Origin: Acidobacteriota bacterium
Lineage (GTDB): Bacteria; Acidobacteriota; Vicinamibacteria; Vicinamibacterales; UBA2999
DNA length: 47,871 nt
Assembly: GCA_030650395.1 (NCBI GenBank)
Contig: JAUSDY010000087.1
Coordinates: 1 to 47,871, forward strand
Direction: 5' to 3'
Position 1 is the first letter of the stretch. Every line of letters starts with the position of its first letter. Under the pieces are notes generated by a model. That model was not told the DNA's origin. It saw only the letters and a program-made list of their open reading frames with translations, and made no database searches. Below are positions 1-8,954 of the stretch, one piece after another. The position numbers and the translations under genes are program-made.

Positions 1-1611
1 ACGGGCTATCCAGACACGACGCCGCGCGACACCGGCATCGGTGATCTGCCCGGCCAGGTGCCGGCGGTCCTCTCCGTGAATCCGCCGACGACCAATCCCA
101 TCGTGGACGTCACGATGCGGATGCAGGAAGGCAAGCAGTACTTCGTCAACAAGATCACGTTCACGGGAAACACCACGACACGCGACAACGTGATCCGCCG
201 CGAGATTCAGCTCGCGGAGGGCGGCGTGTTCAACACCGAGTCGCTGAAGTACAGCGTGCGCCGCCTGAATCAGCTCGGCTACTTCAAGCAGCTCGATGAG
301 CAGAAGGCCATCGACGTCGCGAAGACCGCCGGGAAGGACAATACCGTCGACCTGACGCTCAAGCTGGAGGAACAGAACCGCAACCAGATCTCCTTCGGCG
401 CCGGCATGTCGCAGTTCGAGGGGTTCTTCGGCCAGCTGTCGTTCCAGACCTCGAACTTCCTCGGCCGGGGTGAGAGCCTGACCGTGTCGATGACGGCCGG
501 GTCGCGGTCGCAGAACTATCAGATCGCGTTTACCGAACCTTTTCTTTTCGACCGGAACCTGACGGCGGGCTTCGACCTCTACAAGCGGAACCTGCAGTAC
601 ATCTCGCAGTTTACGCAGGCGTCCACGGGCGGCAATACGACCTTTGGATTCCCGGTGGGGGCGTTCAGCCGGGCGTTCGTCAACTACAGCTACGAGCAGG
701 TCAATGTGCAGGACCTGAACGAAGCGTTCTTCGACCAGTCCTGTCTGCTGCTGGAGCGCGGTTGCGCCGAGGTCTCGCTGAGGAACCTGACCTCCGCCCA
801 GTCGCTCATCCTGCAGCGCAACCCGTACCTGTACGACTCGCTTCTGGTCGGGCAGGGCGGCAAGCGGACCATCAGCAAGATCACGCCGAGCTTTGTCCAC
901 AACACGGTGGACAATCCCATCTTCCCCAACCGCGGCAAGCGCCTCACGATGTCGGTCGACCTGGCGGGCGTGGGGGGGAACACGAAGTATGTGAAGCCGA
1001 CGGCCGAGGCGGCCTTCTTCAAGCAGCACACCCGGCGGACCTCGTTCGGCGCCCGTGCGCAGTTCCAGTACATCCGGCCCTACGGTTCGAGCCCGCTGCC
1101 GATTTTCGAACGCATTGTCCTGGGCGGCGAGTACACGATCCGCGGGTTCGACATCCGGACGGTCGGACCGGCGGCCCCAGGCAATCCGAACCTCATCCTG
1201 GGCGGCAACAAGAGTCTTGTGTTGAACGCCGAGTACCTGATCTCCATTGCGGGCCCGGTCCGGTTGATCCTCTTCTATGATGCCGGCCAGGTGCGGGACA
1301 TCGGCCAGTCCTTCGGAATGAAGGAGGATCTCACGCGGCAGGTGTTCCCGTCGGCACCGCTCCTGTTCGACCCCTTTGCGAATTCGGGCCTCGTCGACCC
1401 GAATGCCGCCGGCCCGAGCACCGAGGTGATTGGGCGGACCAGCGCCTTCAAGACGTCGACCGGTGCGGAGATCCGGTTCTTCATGCCGGTGCTGAACGTG
1501 CCGTTCCGGTTGATCTTCGCGTATAACCCGCAGCGCTTCGGCGTGCTCGACAACAACCTGCGCCCGGCCAAGCGCTTTACCTTCAAGTTCGCGGTAGGCT
1601 CGACTTTCTAG
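1..1611 (+). CDS. bamA: Outer membrane protein assembly factor BamA, C-terminal part (5' end outside window)
   Basis: BamA is the outer-membrane beta-barrel that folds and inserts other outer-membrane proteins. The frame is open from base 1 without a start, so the gene is cut by the window edge. What remains is the end of the POTRA region (the stretch ITFTGNTTTRDNVIRREIQL is a typical last POTRA repeat) followed by the Omp85 surface-antigen barrel. The barrel contains the FPNRGKRLTMSVDL motif, an RGFD segment matching the conserved RGF of loop 6, and a C-terminal strand ending in phenylalanine. Skp and lipid A genes downstream fit this role. Confidence is high for the family; only the length and start are unknown. 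Confidence 0.95.
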   Translation, partial: TGYPDTTPRDTGIGDLPGQVPAVLSVNPPTTNPIVDVTMRMQEGKQYFVNKITFTGNTTTRDNVIRREIQLAEGGVFNTESLKYSVRRLNQLGYFKQLDEQKAIDVAKTAGKDNTVDLTLKLEEQNRNQISFGAGMSQFEGFFGQLSFQTSNFLGRGESLTVSMTAGSRSQNYQIAFTEPFLFDRNLTAGFDLYKRNLQYISQFTQASTGGNTTFGFPVGAFSRAFVNYSYEQVNVQDLNEAFFDQSCLLLERGCAEVSLRNLTSAQSLILQRNPYLYDSLLVGQGGKRTISKITPSFVHNTVDNPIFPNRGKRLTMSVDLAGVGGNTKYVKPTAEAAFFKQHTRRTSFGARAQFQYIRPYGSSPLPIFERIVLGGEYTIRGFDIRTVGPAAPGNPNLILGGNKSLVLNAEYLISIAGPVRLILFYDAGQVRDIGQSFGMKEDLTRQVFPSAPLLFDPFANSGLVDPNAAGPSTEVIGRTSAFKTSTGAEIRFFMPVLNVPFRLIFAYNPQRFGVLDNNLRPAKRFTFKFAVGSTF

Positions 1612-1631
1612 CCACGGCGCCAAGGAATCTC

Positions 1632-2054
1632 ATGCGTTCATTCATGCTCCGCGTGTTCGTGTTGCCCCTGGCGCTGCTGGCGGGGGCCTGCTCGAGTATT
1701 TACGACACCCTGCCCACCACGCCCGATCCGGTCATCGTCACCGAAACCTTCACCGGGTCCATCACCATCAACGGCGCCGCGACGCACAGTTTTTTCACGT
1801 CGGCCACCGGCTCGGTCACCGCGACGCTGGCTTCGCTCGGCGAGACCCCCCCAACCAATGTGGGCTTCAGCCTGGGGACCTTCAGCGGCTCGACGTGCAG
1901 CGTCAATACCGGTTTGTTCAACGACAAGGCCGTGGTCAGCACCGTGATCATCGGGACGGTCTCGACGCTCGGCGGCAGCCTGTGCGTTCGCATTCATGAC
2001 GTGGGTACCCTGACCGGCCCGGTGGCGTACGAAATCAAGGTCGAACATCCATAG
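1632..2054 (+). CDS. Small predicted lipoprotein of unknown function
   Basis: A 140-residue protein beginning with a classic lipoprotein signal: basic start, hydrophobic VFVLPLALLAGAC and a lipobox LAGAC with the cysteine near residue 20. The mature part is rich in Thr, Ser and Gly (for example ETFTGSITINGAATHSF), has two further cysteines and looks all-beta. I do not recognise a family. It starts 20 bp after bamA and precedes skp, so an envelope role is plausible, but that rests only on the signal and neighbours. Confidence 0.7.
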   Translation: MRSFMLRVFVLPLALLAGACSSIYDTLPTTPDPVIVTETFTGSITINGAATHSFFTSATGSVTATLASLGETPPTNVGFSLGTFSGSTCSVNTGLFNDKAVVSTVIIGTVSTLGGSLCVRIHDVGTLTGPVAYEIKVEHP

Positions 2055-2065
2055 GATCGCTGTCG

Positions 2066-2093
2066 CCCGCCGCCGCTCTTCGAGCTATGGCGG
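2066..2093. repeat. Dispersed palindrome (family B) in the lipoprotein-skp spacer
   Basis: An imperfect hairpin with CCCGCC and GGCGGG arms around a centre containing CGCTCTTCGAGC. It resembles the gtccgccgaagc...gcgaaggcgga palindromes at 6111-6144 and 11092-11121, here in an intergenic spacer just downstream of a stop codon. It could act as a terminator or mRNA-stabilising hairpin, but no U-tract follows. Confidence 0.5.
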
Positions 2094-2130
2094 GCAAGCC
2101 CGCGATTGGAGGGCAGACGCGGGCTTGGTG

Positions 2131-2136
2131 TAAAAT
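2131..2136 (+). promoter_or_regulatory. Putative -10 box (TAAAAT) for skp
   Basis: TAAAAT, immediately preceded by TG, lies 34 nt upstream of the skp ATG. A purine-rich stretch aaagga sits 8-13 nt before the start as a ribosome binding site. No convincing -35 box is visible. This would let skp and the lipid A genes be transcribed separately from bamA. Confidence 0.4.
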
Positions 2137-2170
2137 CACAAACTTGTAGTTCCCACGAAAGGACTTAGTA

Positions 2171-2854
2171 ATGAGAGGTTTTGCTGTTGTTGTCGCGCTC
2201 AGCCTGATGCTGTCCGCGTCTTTCGCGTTTGCCCAGGCCCCCGCGACGCCTGCCGCCCCCGCCCAGGCGAAGCCGGCGGTTCCGGCGCCCGCGGCGCCTG
2301 CGCCCGCCGCGCCGGTCCAGGCCGCGCCTCAGCTCGCGGCGCCGAAACCGTTCCCGCAGGGCGCCAAGGTGGCGTATGTCGTGCTGCAGCGTATCGCCAA
2401 CGAGTCGGCTGATGGCCGCGTGGCCACGACCCGCATCCAGGCCCTTCAGCAGAAGCGCGCCGCCGAGCTCAACGACAAGAACAAGCAGCTCACGACGCTT
2501 CAGCAGAAGCTGGAAAAAGAAGGCTCGGTCATGAGCGCGAACGCCGCGGCCGAACTGCAAAAGCAAGTCGAGAAGATCACCGTCGACGTGCAGCGCTTCA
2601 CGCAAGACGCGCAGGCCGAGGTCCAGGAGCTGCAGCAGACCCTGCAGCAGGAATTCCAGCAGCGTCTCGAGCCGGTGCTTCAGGCCGTGGCGCAGGAGAT
2701 GGGCCTGCAGTTCGTGTTCAACGGGCCTGACGCCGGCCTGGTGTGGGCCGATGCCGCCCTCGACATCTCGTCCGAGATCATCCGGAAGCTCGATTCGGCC
2801 AAGCCCACGCCGGCTCCCAAGCCGCCAGCCGCGACGAAGCCACCAGGCCGGTGA
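2171..2854 (+). CDS. skp: OmpH/Skp family periplasmic chaperone
   Basis: Skp holds unfolded outer-membrane proteins in the periplasm before delivery to BamA. The 227-residue product has a signal peptide (VVVALSLMLSASFAFAQA), then an unusual Ala-Pro-rich linker of about 40 residues. The OmpH domain follows (AKVAYVVLQRIANESADGR...), with a long Gln/Glu/Lys-rich coiled coil at roughly residues 90-165. A Pro/Lys tail ends the protein. Position after bamA is the conserved arrangement in diderms. Its stop overlaps the GTG start of the fabZ-lpxA gene. The Ala-Pro linker is longer than in E. coli Skp and may span to the peptidoglycan or membrane; that is inference. Confidence 0.88.
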   Translation: MRGFAVVVALSLMLSASFAFAQAPATPAAPAQAKPAVPAPAAPAPAAPVQAAPQLAAPKPFPQGAKVAYVVLQRIANESADGRVATTRIQALQQKRAAELNDKNKQLTTLQQKLEKEGSVMSANAAAELQKQVEKITVDVQRFTQDAQAEVQELQQTLQQEFQQRLEPVLQAVAQEMGLQFVFNGPDAGLVWADAALDISSEIIRKLDSAKPTPAPKPPAATKPPGR

Positions 2855-4092
2855 ACGCCGGGCTTCTCGATCGTCTCTGCCATCGCTACCCCGCGCTCCT
2901 CGTCGATACCATCGCCGAGCACGAGCCGGGGCGGCGGATGGTGGCGGTGAAGAACGTCTCCGTCAACGAAGAGTTTTTCACCGGGCACTTCCCGGGCAAG
3001 CCCCTCATGCCCGCGGTGCTGATGATCGAGGCGCTGACGCAGGTCGCGACGCTGCTGTTGCTCGATCGCCAGTCGGGCCGGCCCGCCGCGCACGTCACCC
3101 TCCGCGGCGTCGATAACGCCAAGTTCCGCAAGCAAGTCGTCCCGGGCGATCGGTTGAAGCTGACGGTGACCGCCGGTCCCGTCAGGGGATCGATCGTCCG
3201 CGTCGCCGCCACCGCCGAGGTCGACGGGCAGACGGTGGCCGAGGCCGAGCTCGTACTCGTGGTGACGCCGTCGGCCGACATCGATCCGCTGGCGCGCGTG
3301 CACCCGGGCGCGGTGATTGGCGAAGGCACCACGGTCGGCGCCTTCGCGGTGATCGGCCCGCAGGTCAAGATCGGCCGCCATTGCAGGATTGGGGCATCCT
3401 CGGTCATCGACGGCAACACCGCGATCGGCGACGGCACGGAAATTTTTTCCTTTGCCTCGATCGGCTTGCCGCCGCAGGACCTCAAGTACAAAGGCGAAGA
3501 CACCAAGCTCGTGATCGGCGAGCGCAACATCTTTCGCGAGTTCGTCGCGATCCACCGCGGCACGGCTGGGGGCGGCGGCATCACGACGATCGGCAATCGC
3601 AACCTGTTCATGAATTACGTGCACGTGGCGCACGACTGCCACGTCGGGAACGAAACGATCTTCGGGCCGCATGCGACGCTTGGCGGGCACGTGGCCGTCG
3701 CCGATTACGTGAACGTCAGCGCGGGATCCGCCGTGCACCAGTTCTGCCGGGTCGGCCCGTACGCGTTCATCGGCGGCTATTCGGTGATTACGAAGGACGC
3801 GCTGCCGTACGGGCGCACGGTCGGCAGCCGGCCGGCCCGGGTGTTCGGCCTCAACCTGATCGGCCTGCGCCGGCGCGGCTTTTCTGACGACACACTGAAA
3901 AAGCTGCGCGCCGCGTATCGCTACCTGACGCAGTCGAAGCTCAATACCACGCAGGCCGTGGCCCGGATCGAGCAGGACCGCGCGCTACAGTGCCCCGAGG
4001 TCGACAACCTCGTGCAGTTCATCCGGACGGCATCGCGAGGCGTCATTCTCCGGCGCGGCGGCAAGCGCGCTGATGATTCTGCCGAAGACTAG
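2851..4092 (+). CDS. lpxA: FabZ-LpxA fusion: 3-hydroxyacyl-ACP dehydratase plus UDP-GlcNAc O-acyltransferase
   Basis: One continuous 413-residue frame carries two enzymes. Residues about 1-140 are a FabZ hotdog domain with the catalytic motif HFPGKPLMPAVLMIEAL (His and Glu present; the usual MPG is MPA). Residues about 145-413 are LpxA, a left-handed beta-helix of hexapeptide repeats. It includes NIFREFVAIHRGT, the MNYVHVAHDCHVGN segment with the catalytic histidine, and the C-terminal GLRRRGFS helix region. FabZ makes trans-2-enoyl-ACP for fatty acid synthesis, while LpxA moves the 3-hydroxyacyl group from ACP to UDP-GlcNAc, so both compete for the same substrate. I chose GTG 2851 because it overlaps the skp stop (GTGA). 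Open frame continues upstream inside skp but is not FabZ-like. No lpxD lies between skp and this gene. Confidence 0.92.
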   Translation: MNAGLLDRLCHRYPALLVDTIAEHEPGRRMVAVKNVSVNEEFFTGHFPGKPLMPAVLMIEALTQVATLLLLDRQSGRPAAHVTLRGVDNAKFRKQVVPGDRLKLTVTAGPVRGSIVRVAATAEVDGQTVAEAELVLVVTPSADIDPLARVHPGAVIGEGTTVGAFAVIGPQVKIGRHCRIGASSVIDGNTAIGDGTEIFSFASIGLPPQDLKYKGEDTKLVIGERNIFREFVAIHRGTAGGGGITTIGNRNLFMNYVHVAHDCHVGNETIFGPHATLGGHVAVADYVNVSAGSAVHQFCRVGPYAFIGGYSVITKDALPYGRTVGSRPARVFGLNLIGLRRRGFSDDTLKKLRAAYRYLTQSKLNTTQAVARIEQDRALQCPEVDNLVQFIRTASRGVILRRGGKRADDSAED

Positions 4093-4101
4093 ACTGCCGA
4101 T

Positions 4102-4153
4102 GGTTCCCCACGAAGGTTCCTCACGACGGTTCCTCACGACGGTTCCTCACGGG
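4102..4153 (+). repeat. Four tandem 13-bp units between lpxA and lpxI
   Basis: Four adjacent copies of ggttcctcacgac (first and last copies with 2-3 changes) fill the spacer, followed by a partial fifth ggttcgtc leading into the lpxI start at 4165. It has no protein-coding role. It belongs to the set of word-repeat spacers seen through the window. Confidence 0.85.
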
Positions 4154-4164
4154 GGTTCGTCGGC

Positions 4165-4983
4165 GTGAAACTCGGGCTCATTGCCGGTAACGGACGATTC
4201 CCATTTTTGGTACTGGATGCCGCGCGGTCTCTCGGGCACGAGGTGACCATCATCGGCATCAAGGAAGAAGCGTCGCAGGAGCTCGAACAGGCCGCCGCGC
4301 GCGAGCCGAAGGCGGCGCTCCACTGGGTGTCGATCGGTCAGCTCGGCACCTTCCTGAAAATCCTCAAAGACGCGGGCTTGTCCACCGCCGTGATGGCAGG
4401 GCAGGTCAAGCACGTGCAGATTTTCGGCGGCTTCATTCCCGACCTGACGGCGCTGTCGTTGATGGGGCGGGTCAAGTCGATGAACACCGACGCGCTGATC
4501 GCCGCCGTCGCCGATCTGATGCGTGAGAACGGCGTCGAGCTGATCAACTCAACCGCGTTTCTCGAGCCGCTGCTGGCTGAGGCAGGGCAGCTGAGCGAGC
4601 GCGCGCCGAACGAGGCTGAGCGAAAAGACCTGGAGTTCGGGTATCGCATGGCCGACGCCATCGCCGGCCTCGACATCGGGCAAACGATCGCGGTCAAGCA
4701 CCAGGCCGTGGTCGCCGTCGAGGCGATGGAAGGCACCGACGAGACGATCGGCCGTGCCGGCCACCTCGCCGGGCCGGGCGTGGTGATTATCAAGGTCGCC
4801 AAGCCAAATCAGGACATGCGGTTCGACGTGCCGATCGTCGGTCTGGCCACGATTCAGGCCATGCGCGTCGCCGGCGCCACAGTGCTTTCGGTCGACGCCA
4901 AGCGCACGCTCGTTTTTGATCGGGATGCGTTGCTGGCCTCGGCCAACGAGGCCGGCATCGCCATCGTCGGAAGGGCCCGATGA
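4165..4983 (+). CDS. lpxI: UDP-2,3-diacylglucosamine pyrophosphatase LpxI
   Basis: LpxI (formerly DUF1009) hydrolyses UDP-2,3-diacylglucosamine to lipid X and UMP, step four of lipid A synthesis, in bacteria without LpxH. The 272-residue protein has the N-terminal domain MKLGLIAGNGRFPFLVLDAA and ends with the C-terminal catalytic domain. That domain contains DIGQTIAVKHQAVVAVEAMEGTDETI, VVIIKVAKPNQDMRFDVPIVG and GATVLSVDAKRTLVFDR, all typical of the family. Start is GTG after the tandem repeat; the stop overlaps the next ATG (ATGA). Being between lpxA and an oxidoreductase supports a lipid A operon. Confidence 0.92.
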   Translation: MKLGLIAGNGRFPFLVLDAARSLGHEVTIIGIKEEASQELEQAAAREPKAALHWVSIGQLGTFLKILKDAGLSTAVMAGQVKHVQIFGGFIPDLTALSLMGRVKSMNTDALIAAVADLMRENGVELINSTAFLEPLLAEAGQLSERAPNEAERKDLEFGYRMADAIAGLDIGQTIAVKHQAVVAVEAMEGTDETIGRAGHLAGPGVVIIKVAKPNQDMRFDVPIVGLATIQAMRVAGATVLSVDAKRTLVFDRDALLASANEAGIAIVGRAR

Positions 4984-5909
4984 GGGCCGCCGTGATCGGC
5001 GTCGGCCACCTGGGCCGGCATCACGCGCGGATTCTCGCCTCGCTTCCCGGCATCACGCTGGCGGGCGTCGTCGATACCAATCGCGATCGCGCCAACCAGG
5101 TGGCCGGCGAGCACGGCACGCAGGCGTTCGGCAATGTCCGCGAGATGTCCGGCAAGGTCGACATCGTCGTGGTGGCGGTGCCGACCGAAAGCCATGCGGC
5201 GGTTGCGATGCCGTTGATCGAGGCCGGGGTGCATGCGCTCGTCGAGAAGCCGATCGCGCAAACGGTGGCGGAAGCCGATGCGCTGATTGCCGCCGCGAAG
5301 AAGGCGGGCGCGGTCCTGGCCGTGGGTCACAGCGAGCGCTTTAATCCGGCAGTGGCGGCGGCAAGGCCGTACGTGAAGGATCCGCGTTTCATCGAGGTCC
5401 ACCGGCTTGGGATCTTTCCGGATCGCAGCCTCGACATCGACGTCGTGCTCGACCTGATGATCCACGATCTCGATTTGATTCTGAGCCTGGTGCCGAGCGA
5501 GGTCGAGGGGGTCGAGGCCGTCGGCGTGCCGGTGTTGACGCCAAAGGTCGATATCGCCAACGCGCGCATCCGGTTTGCCAACGGGTGCATTGCGAACCTG
5601 ACCGCCAGCCGCATCAGCCGCGATCCGGTGAGGAAGATCCGCTTCTTTCAGCGTGATTCGTACGTGTCGATCGATACGGCGTCGCGCGAAGTGGAGATCT
5701 ACAAGCTCGTGCCGCAATCGGGCGCGCTTCCGAAGATCGGCGGAGGCAAGCTCGACGTGGCTGGAGACGAACCGCTCAAACGAGAGCTTGAAGATTTCGT
5801 GGCCGCCGTGCGAAACGGCGGTACACCCGCGGTCACCGGCGAGCAGGGCCGCGCAGCCCTCGCGCTCGCGATCCGCATCGTCGACCTGATGGAACAGCAT
5901 GGACATTAA
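4980..5909 (+). CDS. Gfo/Idh/MocA family NAD(P)-dependent oxidoreductase, possible GnnA-like UDP-sugar dehydrogenase
   Basis: A 309-residue dehydrogenase. The N-terminal Rossmann fold has the dinucleotide motif GVGHLGRHHA, and the EKP signature (VEKPIAQTVAEAD) carries the catalytic lysine. GHSERFNPAV follows, then the second domain with IDVVLDLMIHDLDLI. The family oxidises sugars and related alcohols. Its overlap with lpxI and nearness to lpxA suggests a nucleotide-sugar substrate. In Acidithiobacillus, GnnA, a member of this family encoded among lpx genes, oxidises the 3-position of UDP-GlcNAc before transamination by GnnB. No GnnB-like aminotransferase is adjacent here, so the substrate is inference. 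Confidence 0.82.
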   Translation: MRAAVIGVGHLGRHHARILASLPGITLAGVVDTNRDRANQVAGEHGTQAFGNVREMSGKVDIVVVAVPTESHAAVAMPLIEAGVHALVEKPIAQTVAEADALIAAAKKAGAVLAVGHSERFNPAVAAARPYVKDPRFIEVHRLGIFPDRSLDIDVVLDLMIHDLDLILSLVPSEVEGVEAVGVPVLTPKVDIANARIRFANGCIANLTASRISRDPVRKIRFFQRDSYVSIDTASREVEIYKLVPQSGALPKIGGGKLDVAGDEPLKRELEDFVAAVRNGGTPAVTGEQGRAALALAIRIVDLMEQHGH

Positions 5910-6864
5910 CCTCGCAATCGCCGAACGCGCGCGAGCGGGCGAGTCGTTGACGGCCGCCGAGCTCGACGAGCTGGCCTCGGCCGACCTGCTGTCGCTTGGC
6001 ATGCTGGCCGACGAGGTGCGGCGGTCGCGCGTCGGCGACACGGTCACGTACGTGCGCGTATTTGAATGGTCCGCCTCCGCTCGCACAGGTTCTGGCGAGC
6101 TACGGCGAGACTCCGCCGAAGCGGCCTCCGGCCGCGAAGGCGAGCCTGTCCCCTCGAAGGCCGGCGAGATTCGAATCGCGGTGGTGCCCGAGTCGCTGGC
6201 CGGCGCTGTCGCCGCGATTGGCAACGCTCGCGCCGCGGCCCCGAAAGTTCTGCTGACCGCATTCTCGCTGGCCGACATCGTCGATCGGGCCTGGGCGCCT
6301 CTGGTCGACGTGCTGCGCCAACTGAAGAGCGCGGGCCTCGACGCCATTGCCGAAGCGCCGATCGATCGCGTCGCTGACCTTGCCGGCGCACTCCAAGCCT
6401 GCCAGGACGCTGGGCTGGCTGCTCGTTGCCTGTCGCTGCAGAAGCCGGTGGGCGGCGCCAGAATCGATCTGCTGGTCCTGTTGCAGACCCTTGCCGCCAG
6501 GTTCGCCTGGGTGCAGACCGTGGCGCCGCTGCCGCGCGAGCAGTCCGTCGCGGTGCCGACCACCGGGTACGACGATGTGAGGGCGGTGGCGATGGCACGG
6601 CTGGCGTTACCGGCCGTGCGGAACATTCAGGTCGATTGGGCCCAGTACGGCCCCAAGCTCGCGCAGGTCGCGCTCACGTTCGGCGCCAACGACGTCGATC
6701 GCGTGTCGCCGATCGATGACGAAACGTTGGGCCGCCGCCGCACGGCCGTCGAAGACGTCAAGCGGAACATCGCCGCGGCCGGGTTTACGCCCGTCGAAAG
6801 AGATCTCCCATTCGACTCGCAGCGAGGCGGTGCCTCGCCGCTCGCTCAGGGCAGGCCCCAGTGA
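5899..6864 (+). CDS. MqnE/CofH-like protein lacking the radical SAM cluster
   Basis: This 321-residue protein resembles aminofutalosine synthase MqnE at both ends. Residues about 26-55 (DLLSLGMLADEVRRSRVGDT) match the segment just before the [4Fe-4S] motif. Residues about 219-300 match the C-terminal region (TTGYDDVRAVAMARLAL, DWAQYGPKLAQVALTFGAND). Where CxxxCxxC should stand there is a Ser/Arg/Glu-rich stretch partly encoded by a palindromic repeat (6111-6144), and only two scattered cysteines occur in the whole protein. It cannot bind the cluster, so radical SAM catalysis is excluded. It starts 11 bp inside the preceding gene and overlaps mqnA. It may be a structural pseudoenzyme or a decaying paralogue that has kept its frame. 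Confidence 0.75.
   Translation: MDINLAIAERARAGESLTAAELDELASADLLSLGMLADEVRRSRVGDTVTYVRVFEWSASARTGSGELRRDSAEAASGREGEPVPSKAGEIRIAVVPESLAGAVAAIGNARAAAPKVLLTAFSLADIVDRAWAPLVDVLRQLKSAGLDAIAEAPIDRVADLAGALQACQDAGLAARCLSLQKPVGGARIDLLVLLQTLAARFAWVQTVAPLPREQSVAVPTTGYDDVRAVAMARLALPAVRNIQVDWAQYGPKLAQVALTFGANDVDRVSPIDDETLGRRRTAVEDVKRNIAAAGFTPVERDLPFDSQRGGASPLAQGRPQ
6111..6144. repeat. Family B palindrome inside the MqnE-like gene
   Basis: Hairpin with cgcc-gaag-cggcc and ggccg-cgaa-ggcg arms, read in frame as roughly residues 71-82 of the MqnE-like protein. It sits where the radical SAM cysteine cluster would be in MqnE. It is related to the copy at 11092-11121. Confidence 0.55.
6807..6858. repeat. Family A palindrome at the 3' end of the MqnE-like gene
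   Basis: Begins cccattcgactcg and ends cgctcagggcaggcc, with a complementary gcgaggcggtgcctcgc core. It encodes the last residues FDSQRGGASPLAQGRP. Near-identical ends occur at 9053-9107, 16004-16027 and 28445-28491. Confidence 0.7.
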
Positions 6865-7649
6865 CTCCGCTTCGGCTCGGCGCGGTTTCGTATCTCAATA
6901 CGAAGCCGCTGGTCTATGGACTTGACGCGCACCCCGAACAGTTCAACGTCCGGTTCGACGTGCCATCCAGATGTGCGGCGTTGCTCCATGAGGGCAGCGT
7001 CGATCTCGGCCTGATTCCCGCGATCGAGTATTTGCGCGGTGAGTATGTGATCGTGCCTGACGTGGCGATTGCCTCCGACGGCGAGATCGCGTCGGTCGCG
7101 GTGTTCACGCGCGTGCCGATTGACAAGGTGCGGACGCTGGCGCTCGACATCAGCTCTCGCACGTCGGTGGCGTTGACGCGCGTGTTATGCGCGAAGCATT
7201 GGGGCATTGCGCCCTCGTTCACGCCTGCGGATCCCGACCTGGAAACCATGCTCGCCCGCGCCGACGCGGCGCTGATGATCGGCGACCCCGCGCTCAGGAT
7301 CGATCCCGCCAAACATCACGCAATCAAAATCGATCTGGGCTCCGAATGGCGGTCGCTGACCGGCCTGCCGTTCGTCTATGCGATGTGGACCGGGCGCTCC
7401 GGCGCCGCGTCGGCCGAGCAGTGCCGGGCGCTGCAGGCGGCCCGCGACCGCGGCGTCGCGCGCGTCGCCGATATCGCGCGCGATGTTGCCCAGGGTGACA
7501 AGGACCGCGAGACGCAGGCGCTGCATTACCTGCGTGATAATCTCAAATACAGCCTGGGGGAACGCGAATCGGCAGGCTTGCGCCGTTTTCACGAGCTTGC
7601 CTCAGAGATCGGCTTGGTACTGTCGTTGCAGCCTCTCCGCTTCTATTGA
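6861..7649 (+). CDS. mqnA: Chorismate dehydratase MqnA
   Basis: MqnA dehydrates chorismate to 3-enolpyruvylbenzoate, the first step of the futalosine menaquinone pathway. The 262-residue protein has the periplasmic-binding-protein-like fold of the family. It opens with RLGAVSYLNTKPLVYGL and continues with VPSRCAALLHEGSVDLGLIP, SRTSVALTRVL and ADAALMIGDPAL, then GLPFVYAMWTGR. Start is GTG 6861, overlapping the stop of the previous gene. Downstream mqnC and prenyltransferase genes confirm the pathway. Confidence 0.94.
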   Translation: MTPLRLGAVSYLNTKPLVYGLDAHPEQFNVRFDVPSRCAALLHEGSVDLGLIPAIEYLRGEYVIVPDVAIASDGEIASVAVFTRVPIDKVRTLALDISSRTSVALTRVLCAKHWGIAPSFTPADPDLETMLARADAALMIGDPALRIDPAKHHAIKIDLGSEWRSLTGLPFVYAMWTGRSGAASAEQCRALQAARDRGVARVADIARDVAQGDKDRETQALHYLRDNLKYSLGERESAGLRRFHELASEIGLVLSLQPLRFY

Positions 7650-7717
7650 AATAACCAATTACCAAGAACCAATAACGAAAGCGGCTTTCTTTATTTGTTC
7701 TTGGTTATTCGTTATTG
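7650..7717. repeat. AT-rich palindromic spacer (family C)
   Basis: Between mqnA and mqnC. The left arm is built of aataaccaa / accaagaaccaataacgaaag and the right arm of the complement ctttc...ttcttggttattcgttatt. It is strikingly AT-rich against its surroundings. A second member lies at 38487-38556. It could form a long hairpin in the operon mRNA. Confidence 0.8.
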
Positions 7718-7730
7718 TGCTGATGTAGCT

Positions 7731-8950
<1,220 letters not shown>

Positions 8951-8954
<4 letters not shown>

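Noticed and set aside
4102-4153. Tandem repeat as a possible CRISPR or iteron origin
   Set aside because: 13-bp units are directly adjacent with no spacers, no cas genes and no replication gene nearby.
4854-6626. A 590-codon open frame on the minus strand opposite the oxidoreductase and MqnE-like genes
   Set aside because: Antisense to two better-supported genes, with Arg/Ser/Ala-rich low-complexity sequence and no domain.
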